Assembly: GCA_021234155.1 (NCBI GenBank)
Contig: JAJEKV010000065.1
Location: 4,397,594 to 4,461,593 of the forward strand
Origin: Isoetes taiwanensis
Lineage: Eukaryota > Streptophyta > Lycopodiopsida > Isoetales > Isoetaceae
Direction of reading: 5' to 3'
Length of the DNA: 64,000 bases
The notes beneath the pieces are model-generated. The model was not told where the DNA came from. It saw nothing but the letters and a program-made list of their open reading frames with translations, and made no database searches. Below are positions 1 through 12,480 of this stretch, piece by piece (position 1 is the stretch's first letter; each line of letters begins with the position of its first letter). Made by a program: the position numbers and the translations under genes.

Positions 1-1780
1 GACCAACCTACCTCAACCATTGCATCTAAACCCCTCTTGATCCGGCAATTTTGACCAATGAACTTGTTCTGTATTATTGATCCCATGTCAAGCCCGATTA
101 ATCACAAAATCATAAAATGTACATAAATACCTTTCTTGAGCACAATATGAATTAACGTGATGGCGGAAGCACCCGTTCCCTTGTTTTACGCAATCTTGAA
201 AATGTGAAAGCGAGCAAGTAAGCAAAAATTCTAGTTGGGACAAGCGCCTTATAAGATAAATTGTTCCATCGCCTACACGAATAGGATGGATGATCCGATC
301 TTTCAAAAACGGGCACATCCGCGAACATAACATCAATTGGGAGCGATATGTCGTTTAAAATTAGCATTGACATCATGCGACATAAAATAGACCCTAAGTC
401 TTTGTGTAAAGCTCAAAGCAGGGCAAAGCTCAAAGCGGCGGACATAAAATAATAGCCGGAGCTCCGTTGTTGTCTGGCCGATTAACCTATTCATCATTAT
501 CTACTCTACGAAATCGTAAGTTTGAGGGGCTTTTCTGCGTGATTCATGCTCCAACTTGAGAAAAATCTAAAACCGAAAGATGCAAAAGAACCCGATCGAT
601 GTTTTCCATCACAAATAATGGCACAAAATTTCACAAAAAGCCCCATTTTTTTCACAAATCTTACCTCAGGCTTCTTCTTTATGGTGCCAAGAACTGCTTT
701 AGAACACAAAGGCTGCCTAAAATCGTCAAATCGTCGTGCTTGAAGACAAAAAAAAGGCGAGGAAAAAAAAGTCTGTTGCTATCTTGCGCGCTAGCAAAAA
801 GACCACGTCTATCTGTATAGACCACGACCTACAGTAAAATTTCTACCTACCCATTTTTTTTACAACCTACTAATTTGTACCCTCGCCAATATTTTCCTAC
901 CTATTTATTTTACCAATGGTTATTTGGTGAAATGGTTTCTAGACCATTTCTATTGTTTTAATTCATTAGCGGATGTTCGAGGTATTTATGGTTTGAAAAG
1001 CTTCTAACATAGTGGCAACCTTAACCATAGCTATATCTTTTTTTTTTGCCTCAACGTTGATTATGTGCACATAACTTGGGTCTCTTTTTTTTGCACCTTT
1101 TAGATTATGGGGGCTTAGCTTGAAAAATTATTTATCCTTCTAGGCAAAAGCTTTGGCAACCTTCTTTTCCTTCTAGTTGGCTCTAGGGCCTAGCTCCTAA
1201 CATTTCCTCACGGAATTGAGCATTGAAACCATTAAAATGATGTAGTTGGATGAGGGTAGACAATTCCCCTTTTTTTTTTGCTTTGGAATTTTACTTGTGT
1301 TTTACACCATCTCGGATAAGCGAACTCATGCTTTCGAATTAAAGGGCCCGATTGGTTGTGTCAACATTACAAAAATTGAATTGGAAGTAAAGCCGAGGAG
1401 ATTAATTTGTTTTTGCTTGGCATTGAATGTATTCTTGAAAACGGCGTAGAAGCTTGGGATATCAAAAATTGAGTATTTGGCTCAAGATAGATACATAAGC
1501 ATTAATGGTAATTTGTAAAAAGAAGGTTATACAATATCACAGTTTGGGCCGTCAAAGTCAATATAGAACTAGTATGGGTGCATCGCTACTTGTTCTTTTT
1601 AAATGTAGACTCTTCTTATTGGAAATACAAAGGATAATTATTGTATGCTTTGTATTCACATTTGGACAAAGTCATATGAAAGCCGACCATGTTCTGACAA
1701 TTCTTCCGGGCTTTTAATTTAGTTGCCCCCTTAATGCGGAGACAATGTTTCAAAGTTTTTTTTAATGATGTTTTAGGATC
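1..1780. other. AT-rich intergenic DNA, no gene recognised
   Basis: Only short open frames occur here, none with a recognisable domain. The DNA has many short T runs and reads as decayed repeat sequence. A short inverted repeat (GTCTAT / ATAGAC) lies near 794-810 and resembles the stems of the two hairpins just downstream. Confidence 0.5.
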
Positions 1781-1805
1781 TTTGTCTATGCGGCTCATAG
1801 ACAAA
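1781..1805. repeat. Short hairpin, 10-bp arms
   Basis: Perfect 10-bp arms (TTTGTCTATG and its complement) flank a 5-base loop. The stem core GTCTATG/CATAGAC is the same as in the palindrome at 1915-1940. Confidence 0.6.
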
Positions 1806-1914
1806 CATTAAAAGGTTTATCATACGCAAGGACAAACACTATCTTGTTGAGCAGAAAAAACATTATTTATTATTAATTATTGAATTTTCAAACAATGGTT
1901 TGTAAAAAAAATGT

Positions 1915-1940
1915 GCATGTCTATGCGCGCATAGACATGC
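1915..1940. repeat. 26-bp perfect palindrome
   Basis: The sequence equals its own reverse complement over 26 bases. Its centre is CTATGCGCGCATAG. It shares the GTCTATG core with the hairpin 110 bases upstream, which suggests a common repeat origin. Confidence 0.7.
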
Positions 1941-2269
1941 TTATCTGTTTAACTTTACATTTTGGCCGAAAAGGCCCTTGCATCATTATTTGCAGTTTCT
2001 TTGATGCTTCTAAGCTACGTTCATCGTATTGTGTTTTGTGTGTCGTGCACCCGAGGTCAAGTGCATAAACGTTTAAAATACTACAGAAAACGACCTCCCT
2101 TTTAATTATAAATGTTGTATTTTGTTTGTTTGTTCCAAAAAATGCACCTTTTTTAAGGTCAAAGGACCGTTTCTCTAAATTTTTTCTTAAGATATGCCAA
2201 AAGTACCGAATTTTGGGGTTTTTTTAAAAGGAATCTTTTTGTGTCTTAATCCTTTTCTGAGGTCGTTAG

Positions 2270-2600
2270 ATCTTGATTGATCAGTCACCTTGTTGTGAGT
2301 CACGGTGTTGGCGGTGCCCCAATAGGTTAAGGCCCGCGTGGATAATGGCTTAAACTATGGTTGGCTAAGTTATGAGGGAATAACTTAGCCATGCCCCTAT
2401 GCCACAATCTATGGTATACAAGGCTATGAAGATAGACTTGTATGGTGTGGATCGGAATATCATATTTATATGTTATGGTATATTCCTGGACCAAATCCTG
2501 ATTTTCCATCAAAGTGAACCAATTTCTGTTTTTCCATGTCCCGGTAATTTAATTGTCCGCGATCTTCGCGGTACTCCTTATCTTTTTCTATGGTGACCTA
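2270..2600. repeat. LTR-like repeat fragment, related to about 46,480-46,680
   Basis: By eye this stretch shares several blocks with 46,480-46,680: a CCAATAGG..TAAGG block, GGTTGGCTAAG, AATAACTT(A/G)GCCATGC, and TACAAGGCTAT followed by GTAGACTTGTATGG or a close variant. Both are probably dispersed copies of one LTR family. No coding capacity is seen. Confidence 0.4.
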
Positions 2601-5240
2601 ACGACCTGTGGAGGATTGTGAAGATTCATTGGGGTGTTGAGTGCGTGAAGAGGTGTCACTTTAAGCTAGAAAGAGCTTCTTCGATGCTTGTCATGGTGTC
2701 TCTTTTGTCTGATCCGCGAGGGTCTTTGGTGCGGTCTGGTGGGCTGCTTTCGGTTGGTGGACTTGGCGGTGGTGGCGGTAACTTCGGGTCTAATTTCGGT
2801 CGCGAGCAGTGGAGGATTTGTTTCAACACATGGTCTGCGGCTCTACCAATTGTCTCTTTATCAACAAGAGCTCTTGCTCAGGTGTCAATCGCCGCATCCA
2901 GGGGTGTGCCAGAAGCATTACATTACACCGTCTATATTGACAATAAGAAGGTATAAACGGACGTAATGTGATACCAAGTGTCACAATGAAGGTCATTTTA
3001 AATAGTACCACGAAATAGCAATAAGGACAATACAAGAGAATGAAGGAAAGTAACTTTATTAAAAGCCAAAGTGACAATTACATTGGAGGGTCGTTTTAAC
3101 AAAAAAAACTTGAGGCTATACAAAACTTAAGATTATACATTGGACAATTTTAACCAACACGCGCCCAGCCATAAAAAGGCTGTAGGGGGGCAGGCCTAGG
3201 GCCTGCGTGAAAGTGCGAGGATAGAGTGGCGAATACTCTCGTCTTGCCCTCACTACCTTGGCGAGCCCATGCACGGGCGATAACATCTTGGTAATCTAGC
3301 ATTAGGATTAACAATGAGCAAATTGAAGAGGTCTCTTAATGCGTAGAAGATGCGCCATAGATGATCATTTCGCGTCGGCAAAAGCCTCATGCCCCGTCAT
3401 ATCCCAATAATTCTAGATGCGGCGGAGAGTCGTTCTAGATGCTTTCGAAAGCTCACGGAGGATAGTGACAATTTCAAACCCCTTAGTTGGATCATAGGGC
3501 TCTCCTTCATCCTCGGGTTCCCTGCGCTTCATGATGCGACATCCCCAAATGCCGGTCTACATACTCTTGACCATAATCACCTCACGGAGGTAGCTGATCC
3601 TCCTCATGATGCCGAATTATTTTGTCCTCGTTTTCTTCCACCTCATAAATGCGTAAGGCGACAATATCGAATATACCAAATGGAATGATTTTTATATTCC
3701 AAACCCTAAAAAGAGACAAACAAAGTATCATAGGAAACAATTTAATTGTACCCAACGATACAATAATCATAAAACATAAGAAAATAGCATATATATTATA
3801 TGATGGCTTAAAAATTGCCAATCAAGATTACATCTATCATAATACAAAGATTTATAATTGTAAAAGATATCTAAGAACTAGATTCCTCATCTTAAATCCA
3901 TGGGTGGGAGGTGGCGGTAAGCATCAAGGTGGTCTTTGGGACTAGCCCGAGAGAGGGCAGCTCGGCTTTGCCTCACAGTGTGTAAAGCAAAGTGGCCAAG
4001 GGTGCTTTGCCACAAAAAGTAAGCATACTAAGCCTTGCGCCCGTCCCTCAATGCCCGCGATATCAAATCTCGTCGGACCAAGGTGATAGTGGTGATAGTC
4101 AATCTTCTTATGGCAGCCAAAGTGGATAGCTTGGCGGGCTCACAAGAATGCTTGGAAGAAGGCCCCAAGTTCTTGGAGAAGAACAAGACCTCACCTTGCT
4201 GGGGAAGGCTGAAAGGAAGAATCGGGTCAAATGGTTTGCCCATTGCCTAATTTGCGGATCCTTGGAGGTCTGCTTCCTTTTCCAAGTTGGCGGGGATCTT
4301 CTCTGCTTTCTGCTTCTTCTTTGTCATCCACGGAGACATATTTTTCTATCCAAAGATCCTCCTCACCCATGTCTACTTACGCCATGGTGATTTGTAATAG
4401 CTGACTTGTTGAAGGAGGTGCGTGAGCTACAAGCTGCTCCTCGGGAGGTTAGGGATCGTCGGTCATTAGAACCTGCTTGGAGAGTCAAAAGTCTCAAGCG
4501 GACTCTAGCTCTTCGGCGAAATACTAACAAGTTCGACTTGTGGGATGCACAACAGGTGTTGTAAGTTGAAGAAGTCATCTGGCGATTACTCACTTAAGGT
4601 CATAGAGGACCTCTATCTTTGGCTGACCCATATCAGCAATGATGCGGTAAGCCCACATGATATCCTCAAAGATGAGATACTCTTGGTTGTTCAAAGTATG
4701 GTAGGGAGGAGATTTAGCCCTTCAAGCAGGGGCTTTATCGGGCTCTTGGTGCTTAAAGTAGCTAGCTCCTTCCATCTTGCAAAGTCACCTTTAAATCGGC
4801 GACTTCATCGTCCTCGAGATTAGAGTGCTGGTGTGGTAGAGATGCTCTGCATGGCTATCTGCTCATCCTCTATGTACTGGTCCATGATGATGGCCGTATA
4901 AATCGAGCCTCAAAGCGAGTTCGATCTATAGTGATGATAGGGAGGTTGGTCCCTCCTCCTAATGCCCTTAATGACATTAGGGCATGGTCGCCATGCCCTC
5001 AACATCTCGAGCAAGGTGTGGAAGTCAAGGTAGAGGCGTGAGTCATCTTCATTGAGACACAATGCGGCGGGCGATCTCTTAGTAAAAGCTGAAGAAAAGC
5101 GAGGTAGTCAGTGCGCTGCATGTTGTGGATAGAGATCCACTTCTTGGGAGATAAGGATGAAAACAACATCAAAGGGAACCGGGTCCCGGTGCTCACCATC
5201 CGGGTACCAACTGTTGTAGAGTCGAGGCGAGCCATGAGGA
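2600..5240. other. Unrecognised degenerate sequence with short minus-strand frames
   Basis: I recognise no domain. The longest plausible frame is on the minus strand at 4999-5235 (78 codons, start ATG, beginning MARLDSTTVG). Further short minus-strand frames follow down to about 4030 and are interrupted by stops. This looks like an old transposon or retrogene reading frame, but no catalytic motif supports a family. A plus-strand frame at 2618-2956 is glycine- and serine-rich and has no recognisable homology. Confidence 0.25.
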
Positions 5241-5497
5241 AAAGAAGTAAGGGAGGAGGAGGAAAGCGCTGAAAGCAAAAAGCGAAAATGAAACCCTAAT
5301 GGGCCAAAAAGTGGCTTTATACTTTTTAACGCGTTTTCCTGGGATTATAAAAATTATTATTTACTTAATAATTTACATTTAAATATACACCAAGTGGCAA
5401 AAAGACACGATTTTGAGTTTATAGCTTCAAACAAAAAATATTTTACATAGATATAGATCACAAAATTTTTACAATAGAACAAAGAAAGTTCCAACAG

Positions 5498-5780
5498 TCA
5501 GTGAAATTCCCCTCGGATCCTTCTTACGGTTTGGATATCCTTGGGCATTATGGTGACTCTTTTAGCATGAATTACCTGATTAGCATCACTCACGATCTCA
5601 ATGAGGTAGGCCTCGGCGGCTTCACGGAGTCTCGAGAGTATAGCAAAAGCACGAAACCTGGGTCGGTCTTGAATTCTTGAGCAATTTCCGGACAAGGCGA
5701 AAGGCGTACGGTATCAATGGCTCGATGGTCTTCGATACTTCGCATTATCTCGCCCGAGCTCTTGTGCGGTTTGGAGAACC
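5498..5780 (-). pseudogene. Histone H3-like pseudogene (histone-fold part only)
   Basis: The minus strand encodes the C-terminal half of a histone H3 fold. The clearest run is [14 protein letters not shown], then RRIRGE, the alpha-3 end of H3. It is preceded by FRAFAIL and REAAEAYL, matching the start of alpha-2. Upstream pieces in two other frames resemble KSTELLI..PF.RLVR and EIAQDFKTD, so the fold is there but broken by at least two frameshifts. The codon region after alpha-2 is slightly shorter than in canonical H3. No tail with an ARTK start was found upstream. A second, longer relative lies at 41,471-42,555. H3 normally packages DNA in nucleosomes; this copy cannot make a complete protein as written. 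Confidence 0.75.
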
Positions 5781-5879
5781 TATGGGGCTTCCTGCAGCAG
5801 CCGGTTTACTTGCTTAAGCAATGGCAAAAGGACTTCCAGCCGGTCGAGGGATGTTTAAGCCCTTTACTACGATCTGCTC

Positions 5880-6867
5880 CGGCCTATCTATGCGGCGTTT
5901 TTTTTTTCTTGCCAATCGCCCGCGTCCTTACGCCGGTTGGGTCTTGTGGCCGACACCTCGCGTTGTGGGCCGTAAGCTTCCTCTTCCTATTACCCCATCT
6001 TCCCTCTCTCTCTGTGCAGCCGTTGATCTCCCTCTGATCAACATTTTGATCTCGCCTGGCGTATTTGGGCAACCTCCTACGCTCTGGATCCGCTCATCCT
6101 CGCATCCGGGCCTCCACATCTGGCGCTTTTCGTATTAGCCTTACCAATCTCGTATGGTACGGTCGGTGTGAGCTCGCGTATGTCGGCTTACGAGGTCCAT
6201 GCGGTCTTAATGAAGCTAGGTGGAACATTTTTAGAAGATAAAGCTATGTAGTTCTTAAGTTCCAATAAAAAGGGGAAGATTATAATGGTCCCGTACAAAA
6301 AGCACATGACCTCTACCAAGGTAATAAAAGCAGCTAGCTTCGCTCTTATACGGGAGGTTGCTAGCTATTTGGGAGGTCCTCTATCCTAGCAAGGTGCAAA
6401 ATTCTTTGGGCCTCGGTTCGGATAAGCTCCACGGGATCCTCCTGCGAACTCGGCGAGGTAAACAATAATGTAAGGTTGAATTCTGCGACATTGACTTCAT
6501 AAGGAACCGCTTTCGTTAAAAGTGAAGAATAGAAGTCACGGTATTACATGGTTCTCGATAAAATGGAGTCACGAGCAGGTCTAAAAGCGATTATCGACCA
6601 TGGAGCTATCATCTGCGAGATGGTCTACTATGCTATAATGGTGGAAGACATTAGCCTTCTTTAGGTCTCTTTATGTAAGCGTAAAATGGTGATGTCTAGC
6701 GATGGATAGCAAGAGAAGAAGTAGAGCGCTCAGGCTAAGATAGATGGCGCTAGAGACTAGCCGAAGCGCTAGATGGATTAGGGTAGTTCGCGAGGGGTGG
6801 CGGTGGAAATCGACTATGGCGACAAGAATGCTCAACTCGGCGGCTATGGCGGCGAAGGCATCCCAAC
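5880..6867. other. No gene recognised
   Basis: Only short, low-complexity frames in both directions (leucine/serine-rich on plus, basic on minus). The minus strand would hold any N-terminal tail of the H3-like pseudogene, but I see no conserved tail motif. Confidence 0.4.
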
Positions 6868-7410
6868 TAACCATTAGGATTTTTTGAGATTCAAAAGGGC
6901 CTTCAAAACATGCCAACTAAGCCAAATGAAGATAAATGAACTACCAATCAAAATCGAGGCGGCGGGTCGGTCGGCCAAAAGCTGTATAACTAACTCAACT
7001 GGATCACATTTTCTAGTATAACTATTGATAGAAAAGTCCAAATGAGCTCTCCTTTGAGTGCAATAGATAGATCTCATTGAGATCTTTCCAACCTTAGTGC
7101 TTTGCACATACTTTAACCACTTATGATTGTCAAAACTCCAAAAATATGGTTTTACCATTTTTACTATCCATAAGGGATAAAAGATATACAAACCACCCAA
7201 GGTTGGAAAGATCTCAATGAGATCTATCTATTAAGCCAAACAAGGCTCATTTTAGACTTTTCTATCAACACTTATGCTAGAAAATGTGATCCGATTGAGT
7301 TAGTTATAAGCTTTTCTTGGCTTGGATACGGTTTTACGATTGGTAGTTCATATAACTTATCGGCCCAATTCTTAGAAGGCCCTTTTATGATCTCAAAAAT
7401 CCCCCTAATG
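6868..7410. repeat. Long inverted repeat (foldback), arms about 220 bp
   Basis: The inner 34 bases of each arm are perfect reverse complements (7062-7095 and 7199-7232), around a spacer of about 103 bases. Outside these the arms still match with mismatches for about 120 more bases, including blocks such as GAAAATGTGATCC and GAGTTAGTTATA, and then more loosely to about 6868 and 7410. A transcript would fold into a long hairpin. A foldback transposon or an inverted duplication could produce this. No target duplication was identified. Confidence 0.7.
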
Positions 7411-7891
7411 ACACTTTTGGAAAAAGTAACACAAATTTGAATCTACTTTTTAACTTTTTGAAAAGTTTCTATTTTTTTTAAGCGGACGGCGTATTTTTAT
7501 ACGGGACCGGTAAGAGTATTTGCTAAGCGTTATCACGCTAATATTTTTTAAGAAAAACACTCCATCCCACAATGGCCCTTTTGCTTTTTTTCCGCCTTTG
7601 TAGCCATTTAAGCCCTCGGTGCGTGTCCCCTAGGGTTGTTTGTGAAGGTGCTTGATCCATTGAAACCATTTTGCCTTCATCAGGGGCTACCTACAAAAGT
7701 TATGGCCCTTCAAACTTGGGTTCTCTAGTTAAGCCCCTAAACTTCTTAAAACTTACAATTTATTACATCAACCTAGCCTGAGACCAAACATGAAGAGTTA
7801 AGCAGTCCAACTAGCTTAAACTCCCACCTAACTACCGAACTAGCGAGTTAGGGGTTTTGGTCCGTGCTATGATTCGGGCTACCAAAATCAT
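7411..7891. other. No gene recognised; possible internal edge of a minus-strand LTR element
   Basis: AT-rich sequence with no recognisable frame. Because a minus-strand primer site lies at 7892-7904, this would be the leader of the element to which that site belonged. No gag motif is visible. Confidence 0.3.
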
Positions 7892-7904
7892 GGCTCTGAT
7901 ACCA
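7892..7904 (-). other. Primer binding site for initiator tRNA-Met (minus-strand LTR retrotransposon)
   Basis: GGCTCTGATACCA is the exact reverse complement of TGGTATCAGAGCC, the initiator-Met primer site also present in the intact copia element of this window. As there, it is separated from the LTR edge by two bases. The neighbouring LTR therefore starts at 7907 on the plus strand and belongs to an element read from the minus strand. Confidence 0.75.
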
Positions 7905-7906
7905 AC

Positions 7907-9460
7907 TGTGGCGCTCCACGAACATATCTGGCACTCCGGGACGTGTATACATCACGGGGACTTTCCCTCCCAGGCAACCAACTTCGTCTTGGCGGGGCCC
8001 TCGTCCTAATTTGGACCATCTATGAAAGATGCGGGGTGAAGAACACGGAGGTGTCATTCGGCCCACGCCTTCAATGGGACTCCTATGTCGGAGGGCGTGA
8101 ATACAAAGTTAGTATACAACATAATCATATCATAAATAATAACCACCCCCGAAGGGTGGCGTCCATCAACGGATAATATGGAGGAAATTTTAATACTAGA
8201 AAAACTCCCCAAACCCAAGGCTCTACCCGGCTCCGGACCCGATGAGGTTATTTGTGGCTAGGTCTCAAGAGATCAGGAGGCCAGAATCTTGGCATGGCGT
8301 TAGGCGGCATAGAACATCAGCTAGGGTTGTCCACTCCATCCGCCCCTCTGTGCACACTTTGCAGATGAGTCGAATCATGCTATGGCATCAACATGGCCTA
8401 GGAGGAATGCGGACTCAAGGTACCACCGCCGAGCCTCTCCGGGTTACATCTCCACAGTCCAGGTGAAGGCGGAGTCGGGGAAGTGTCCCCTTCGAGGATC
8501 CGCCCGGTTCCATGGGTGAGCTAGAGAATCGTCGCATCGGCCCCGCATCCATGCGACCTACTCCCCTATTATCATCAAAGTACGGATGCCCCATGCCGGG
8601 TCACACCTGCACTTTCGAGGGAGTGTCGGACCCATACCCACCCCTCGTGGCGGCTGCTCGGGGCCTAGCCCATGTAGGAGTCTCCAGGAGCCTTTTTATG
8701 TTAGTGCAAGACCCCACCCCCACTTCACCACGGTGTCCCTTCTGCAGTGCTGAAAGCAATTCCATAGCATCCACGGCCGATGGTCTCTTGTGCACATGCC
8801 GCCATATCTTTGGTACTAGGGGAACTACTAGGAGCATACTAAGAACATAAAGATGCAGAGGTCTCTACCCCCTTTAATCCACGGCTTTATGGAAGACTAA
8901 CAAAGATGCTACCATGGATTCATCCATCCATACATAACAAAGCATAATCCATAATCGAAACACAATCCTAAGTATCAAAGAAGGGTTAATCCTGACAAAA
9001 GACAACGAGAAGACCTGAAGGCGGGCGGCCCTAGAAATATCAAACTAGTCTATCCACTAACCCAATTCTGCTAGATCCATTATCATATGGCACTTCCATC
9101 TTCAATCAACTGGGCACTCGTGCTCTTCCTCTTGGGTTTCGATTTGGGGTCCAAATGGGATAGGGATCCAATTTGATGCCCCCAAGTTAAATTCTCCTTG
9201 CTATTGCCAATTTGGCCGGTGGCACCTTTCTAATTAATCAATTATCTTAACTTAATTAACTTAATTGAGTTAATTAGATAATGCTTCCTTACTTATAGGT
9301 AATTATCCTTTAATCAACCCCTTTGTTAATTTAGCATAGCTAAATTAATCCCTTTTAAGTCAACCCCTAGGTTAACATACCCCATGGTGGCGTATCCCTT
9401 AGGTGGCGTGTCAAGTATATTTATATGCATACCGTATAAATCGTGGAACATCCACGAAAC
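7907..9460 (-). mobile_element. LTR or LTR-like repeat of a minus-strand retrotransposon
   Basis: The boundary at 7907 (TGTGGCGC on plus) is set by the adjacent primer site. The far end is not defined; I place it by loose similarity to the repeat at about 45,150-46,760. Shared blocks include GACTCCTAT/GGCTCCTAT, CCACTCCATCC and AGGTCTCTACCCCC. It holds no domain-bearing frame. Related copies at 2.3 and 46 kb show a dispersed family. Confidence 0.5.
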
Positions 9461-10909
9461 TCTTTATAAATTGAAAGTTTGAGTAAAAGGCGACCCCTCG
9501 ACAGTGCATACAGGCATTTCAAAAATTTTGAAAGTGCTTCTCGTATTGTGTGAGTGGTGGACACTTTTGCCTAAACAAACCTAATGTATTTATCCTACAA
9601 ACACTAATGCTTTACGAATGGTACGACATGAAATTGCAGGTCCAAACCATAAAATCCCCGGACTCCATAAATAGACCATTAGGGTTCCTCATTTTCACTT
9701 TCCTTCTCGATTGAGTCGCTCTCATCCAACAAAGGCAATTTTTGGTGCTTCGAGAAAGGCGATCACCCTATTTCCTAAACATGGCCCCACCAAACAAACC
9801 GCTTTCGGATGGTAGTATCCGATGATTATATCAGCTGGCCTCGCCTCAACGAAGGCCGGAGAGGCTCGAGGGAAGCGAGCGGACAAGAACAAGATCTTGG
9901 ACGAACCACCCAAAGAGGAGGATCGGAGCACCAGGAGGAGGAGGGAGGGATCTGACGTAATACTAAAGCGAGGAAAACCACGAGAATCGGGGGGTGATGG
10001 GAGGAGATAACGAGGGAGGGCGAGGACAAAGCTCTGGGAGGAGCCAGTGCGTAAGATAAAGAAGATGGGGAAGAGGAAGGGGCAGCAAAGAGAAAGAGAA
10101 TCGAAGAGAAGCTGGAGAGGAAGAGGTCGGAGGGTGCGAGAAGCGGAAAGAGGACAAAGGAAGGATCCTGAGGTGCCTAAGAAACCCCAACGCCAAAGGC
10201 GAAGTCAACTCCCACTAAGGGGTCACCATATAACGGAAAGCGGGGCTAGATAGACCACCATCATCATCCTCGATACCACGAGTCAAGAGGATGAGACAAA
10301 GTCCCCTCGAGAAGGCTCGGGACGAATGATAGGAGGAGGAATCGGCAGCGTGAAGACCACCATACCCCAAATGACCCGGCCGACCAACAGATCCAAAGAA
10401 TGGCGGTAAAGCCCGCGAGAGTCTTATGTACTCAAGCATGAGCAAAAGTCTGAAGAAGCGGAGGAGTACAATGAGTACATGAAAATGTGCAGGAGTACTC
10501 AAATATTCTGAAGAACACAAGATAACATATGTGGAGGGAGGAAGGCCATCAAAGAAGAACACACCGGAAGCCTTAGAGACCCACACCCGGCTAAAGCCGT
10601 TGAAGAGAAAGGCGGACTCTATTTTCTTGCGAAATGCCCGGGAATCTGTCATTTTCGGGAGGAAGTGCGAGGCTGTTGATACCACGAGACGCCTTTACGA
10701 GATTGACCCTGAAGATCCCGCAACAATTCGACTGACACCAAAAGAGTAGCAGGAAGACATATTACTTTCGCGTTCGGGGAAGCGTGAGCAAAGACTAGTC
10801 CAACATTTTGAACTCTCTAGCATGTGCCCTCCATGTGAAGAGAGTAACTTGTATGCCTAGGGACATGAAATTAGCTAGATTTATTAAAAAAGAAAGATTG
10901 TTGACTTAT
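9461..10909. other. Unrecognised purine-rich frames, possible retroelement relic
   Basis: A run of plus-strand frames (9822-10010, 10047-10253, 10531-10749) encodes very basic, Arg/Lys/Glu-rich sequence ending in YEIDPEDPATIRLTPKE. The stretch resembles disordered linker or gag-like sequence, but I can assign no family. A TATA-like CATAAATAG lies at about 9667. Confidence 0.25.
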
Positions 10910-12480
10910 TGTAACAACCTAACTTTTGTAAAGACAAAAATAAGTTTTGATCATGTTAAAGTGTAAAATTTAAGTAACTAGGTTATAGTAATGATATCTG
11001 CATTTGGAATTACCCAATTTGGACCAAAAGTTAGTGTTTTTGACCCCACCCCTCCTGCAGTCGCCATGAGCCATTCGAAAATTTTTGAAAGTGCCTCTGG
11101 CGCGCCCATGCGTAATAAAGCAAGGCATGAGCTCGACACCTCTTGGATGATCGTCACCTTCAATGAGGTTCAAATGAATACAGGCGGTGGCCCTCTAGCC
11201 TTTGTGATGGGCATGCATGCCCTTTGGAGGAGGTGACTTCTCTCCCTCCTCATCGGGACTAGGGAGTAGTAGCCCTCTTGGCTATGCACCCGGCAGGCTA
11301 CGATTCGGTCCCAAGGCTTTTCAACCTACTCTGCAAAGTGTGCACTGGGAGAGGCGAATGGAATTTGGACTACCCAACATCCATGTTCTTATGCCCGGCC
11401 CAATCCAATTGCTACAAATTAGCATTGACTTTCGAGACCAAGCCGTCGGTCCCGATCCCCATGAGTCCGGAGCCTTGGGTAGGATTCCCTTCGGGGATAG
11501 GTTAAATGCGTCTGAAATTATTTTTCGGGCGTATAAAGTCCAAAGATCGTATTTTTAAATTATTTTTCCCTCGTCGGTCGGAAAAAAAAAACATTTCGGC
11601 GTAGTTTAAACCTTCGTTCCTTACGAGAAAATTCAAAAAAAAAAATTCGGATTTTATGTTTTAGCATAAGCAAAACCTCTGTTTTAAACATCTTGGAAAA
11701 AAAAAAATTACATTTCTGAAGGTTTAAACTTTTTTTTTTTCCTACGTAGAAAAAAGTTTCCCGTAAACTAAAGCTATACAAATTCTTGGCCCGAATTTTT
11801 GCCGTATTTTGGCGTGTATACTTCAAACTTGTCTTTGTATCATTAAAGGGGTAAAAAGCATGCTACGATGTACCACTTTGGAACCCTCAAAAGTACCTAC
11901 ACTGGGTACTTTTAAAACCGGTACTTTCGTTTTTCTTTCCATTAAAATCAATCGAAATTTTTGAATTGAGGGTCAATAACATGTCAATCTATAGTACTAG
12001 AGGATAACAATACTACTAATGACTAAAATAAATGAATTAACTTTCAAACTTATTGTTTATTCTTGCATTTTGCAAGTTCCCGTTGAGTCTTTGGGTACTT
12101 TTGGTAGTTTTGTACTACCTAAATAGGTACTTTAGATGGTACACCCTAGCATGCTTTCACCCATTGAGTATAAAACATATACAGTATTGAACCTATCCCT
12201 ATTCCCTTTTGTTGCTATTATTTATGTTGTTGTTGTTACGCATGTTATGTTATGATGTATTCACCCATTGAGGTGACTTTATTGATGTATTGATGTCATA
12301 TGCTCATATTTATTTTGCGCTTAGTAGCTAGGTCGATCCCAAAGAAAAGCGGGGCAAATGACCCATCCACTCTTCCTCACCCACCGGTTCTTGGGATTGG
12401 CATCAGTGGATGGCCCCCGCCGATTTAGGCTTGTCGGGGGATGAACTCCATATTCCCGATCACGATGGGAGCATCGTAGA
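10910..12480. repeat. Possible LTR next to a minus-strand gypsy relic
   Basis: A sequence beginning TGTAACAACC lies beside the gypsy pol relic (12,480-13,830, minus), where its 3' LTR would be. The stretch is non-coding, has A- and T-rich runs at 11,580-11,760, and no paired LTR was found. The LTR label is an inference from position and the TG start only. Confidence 0.25.
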
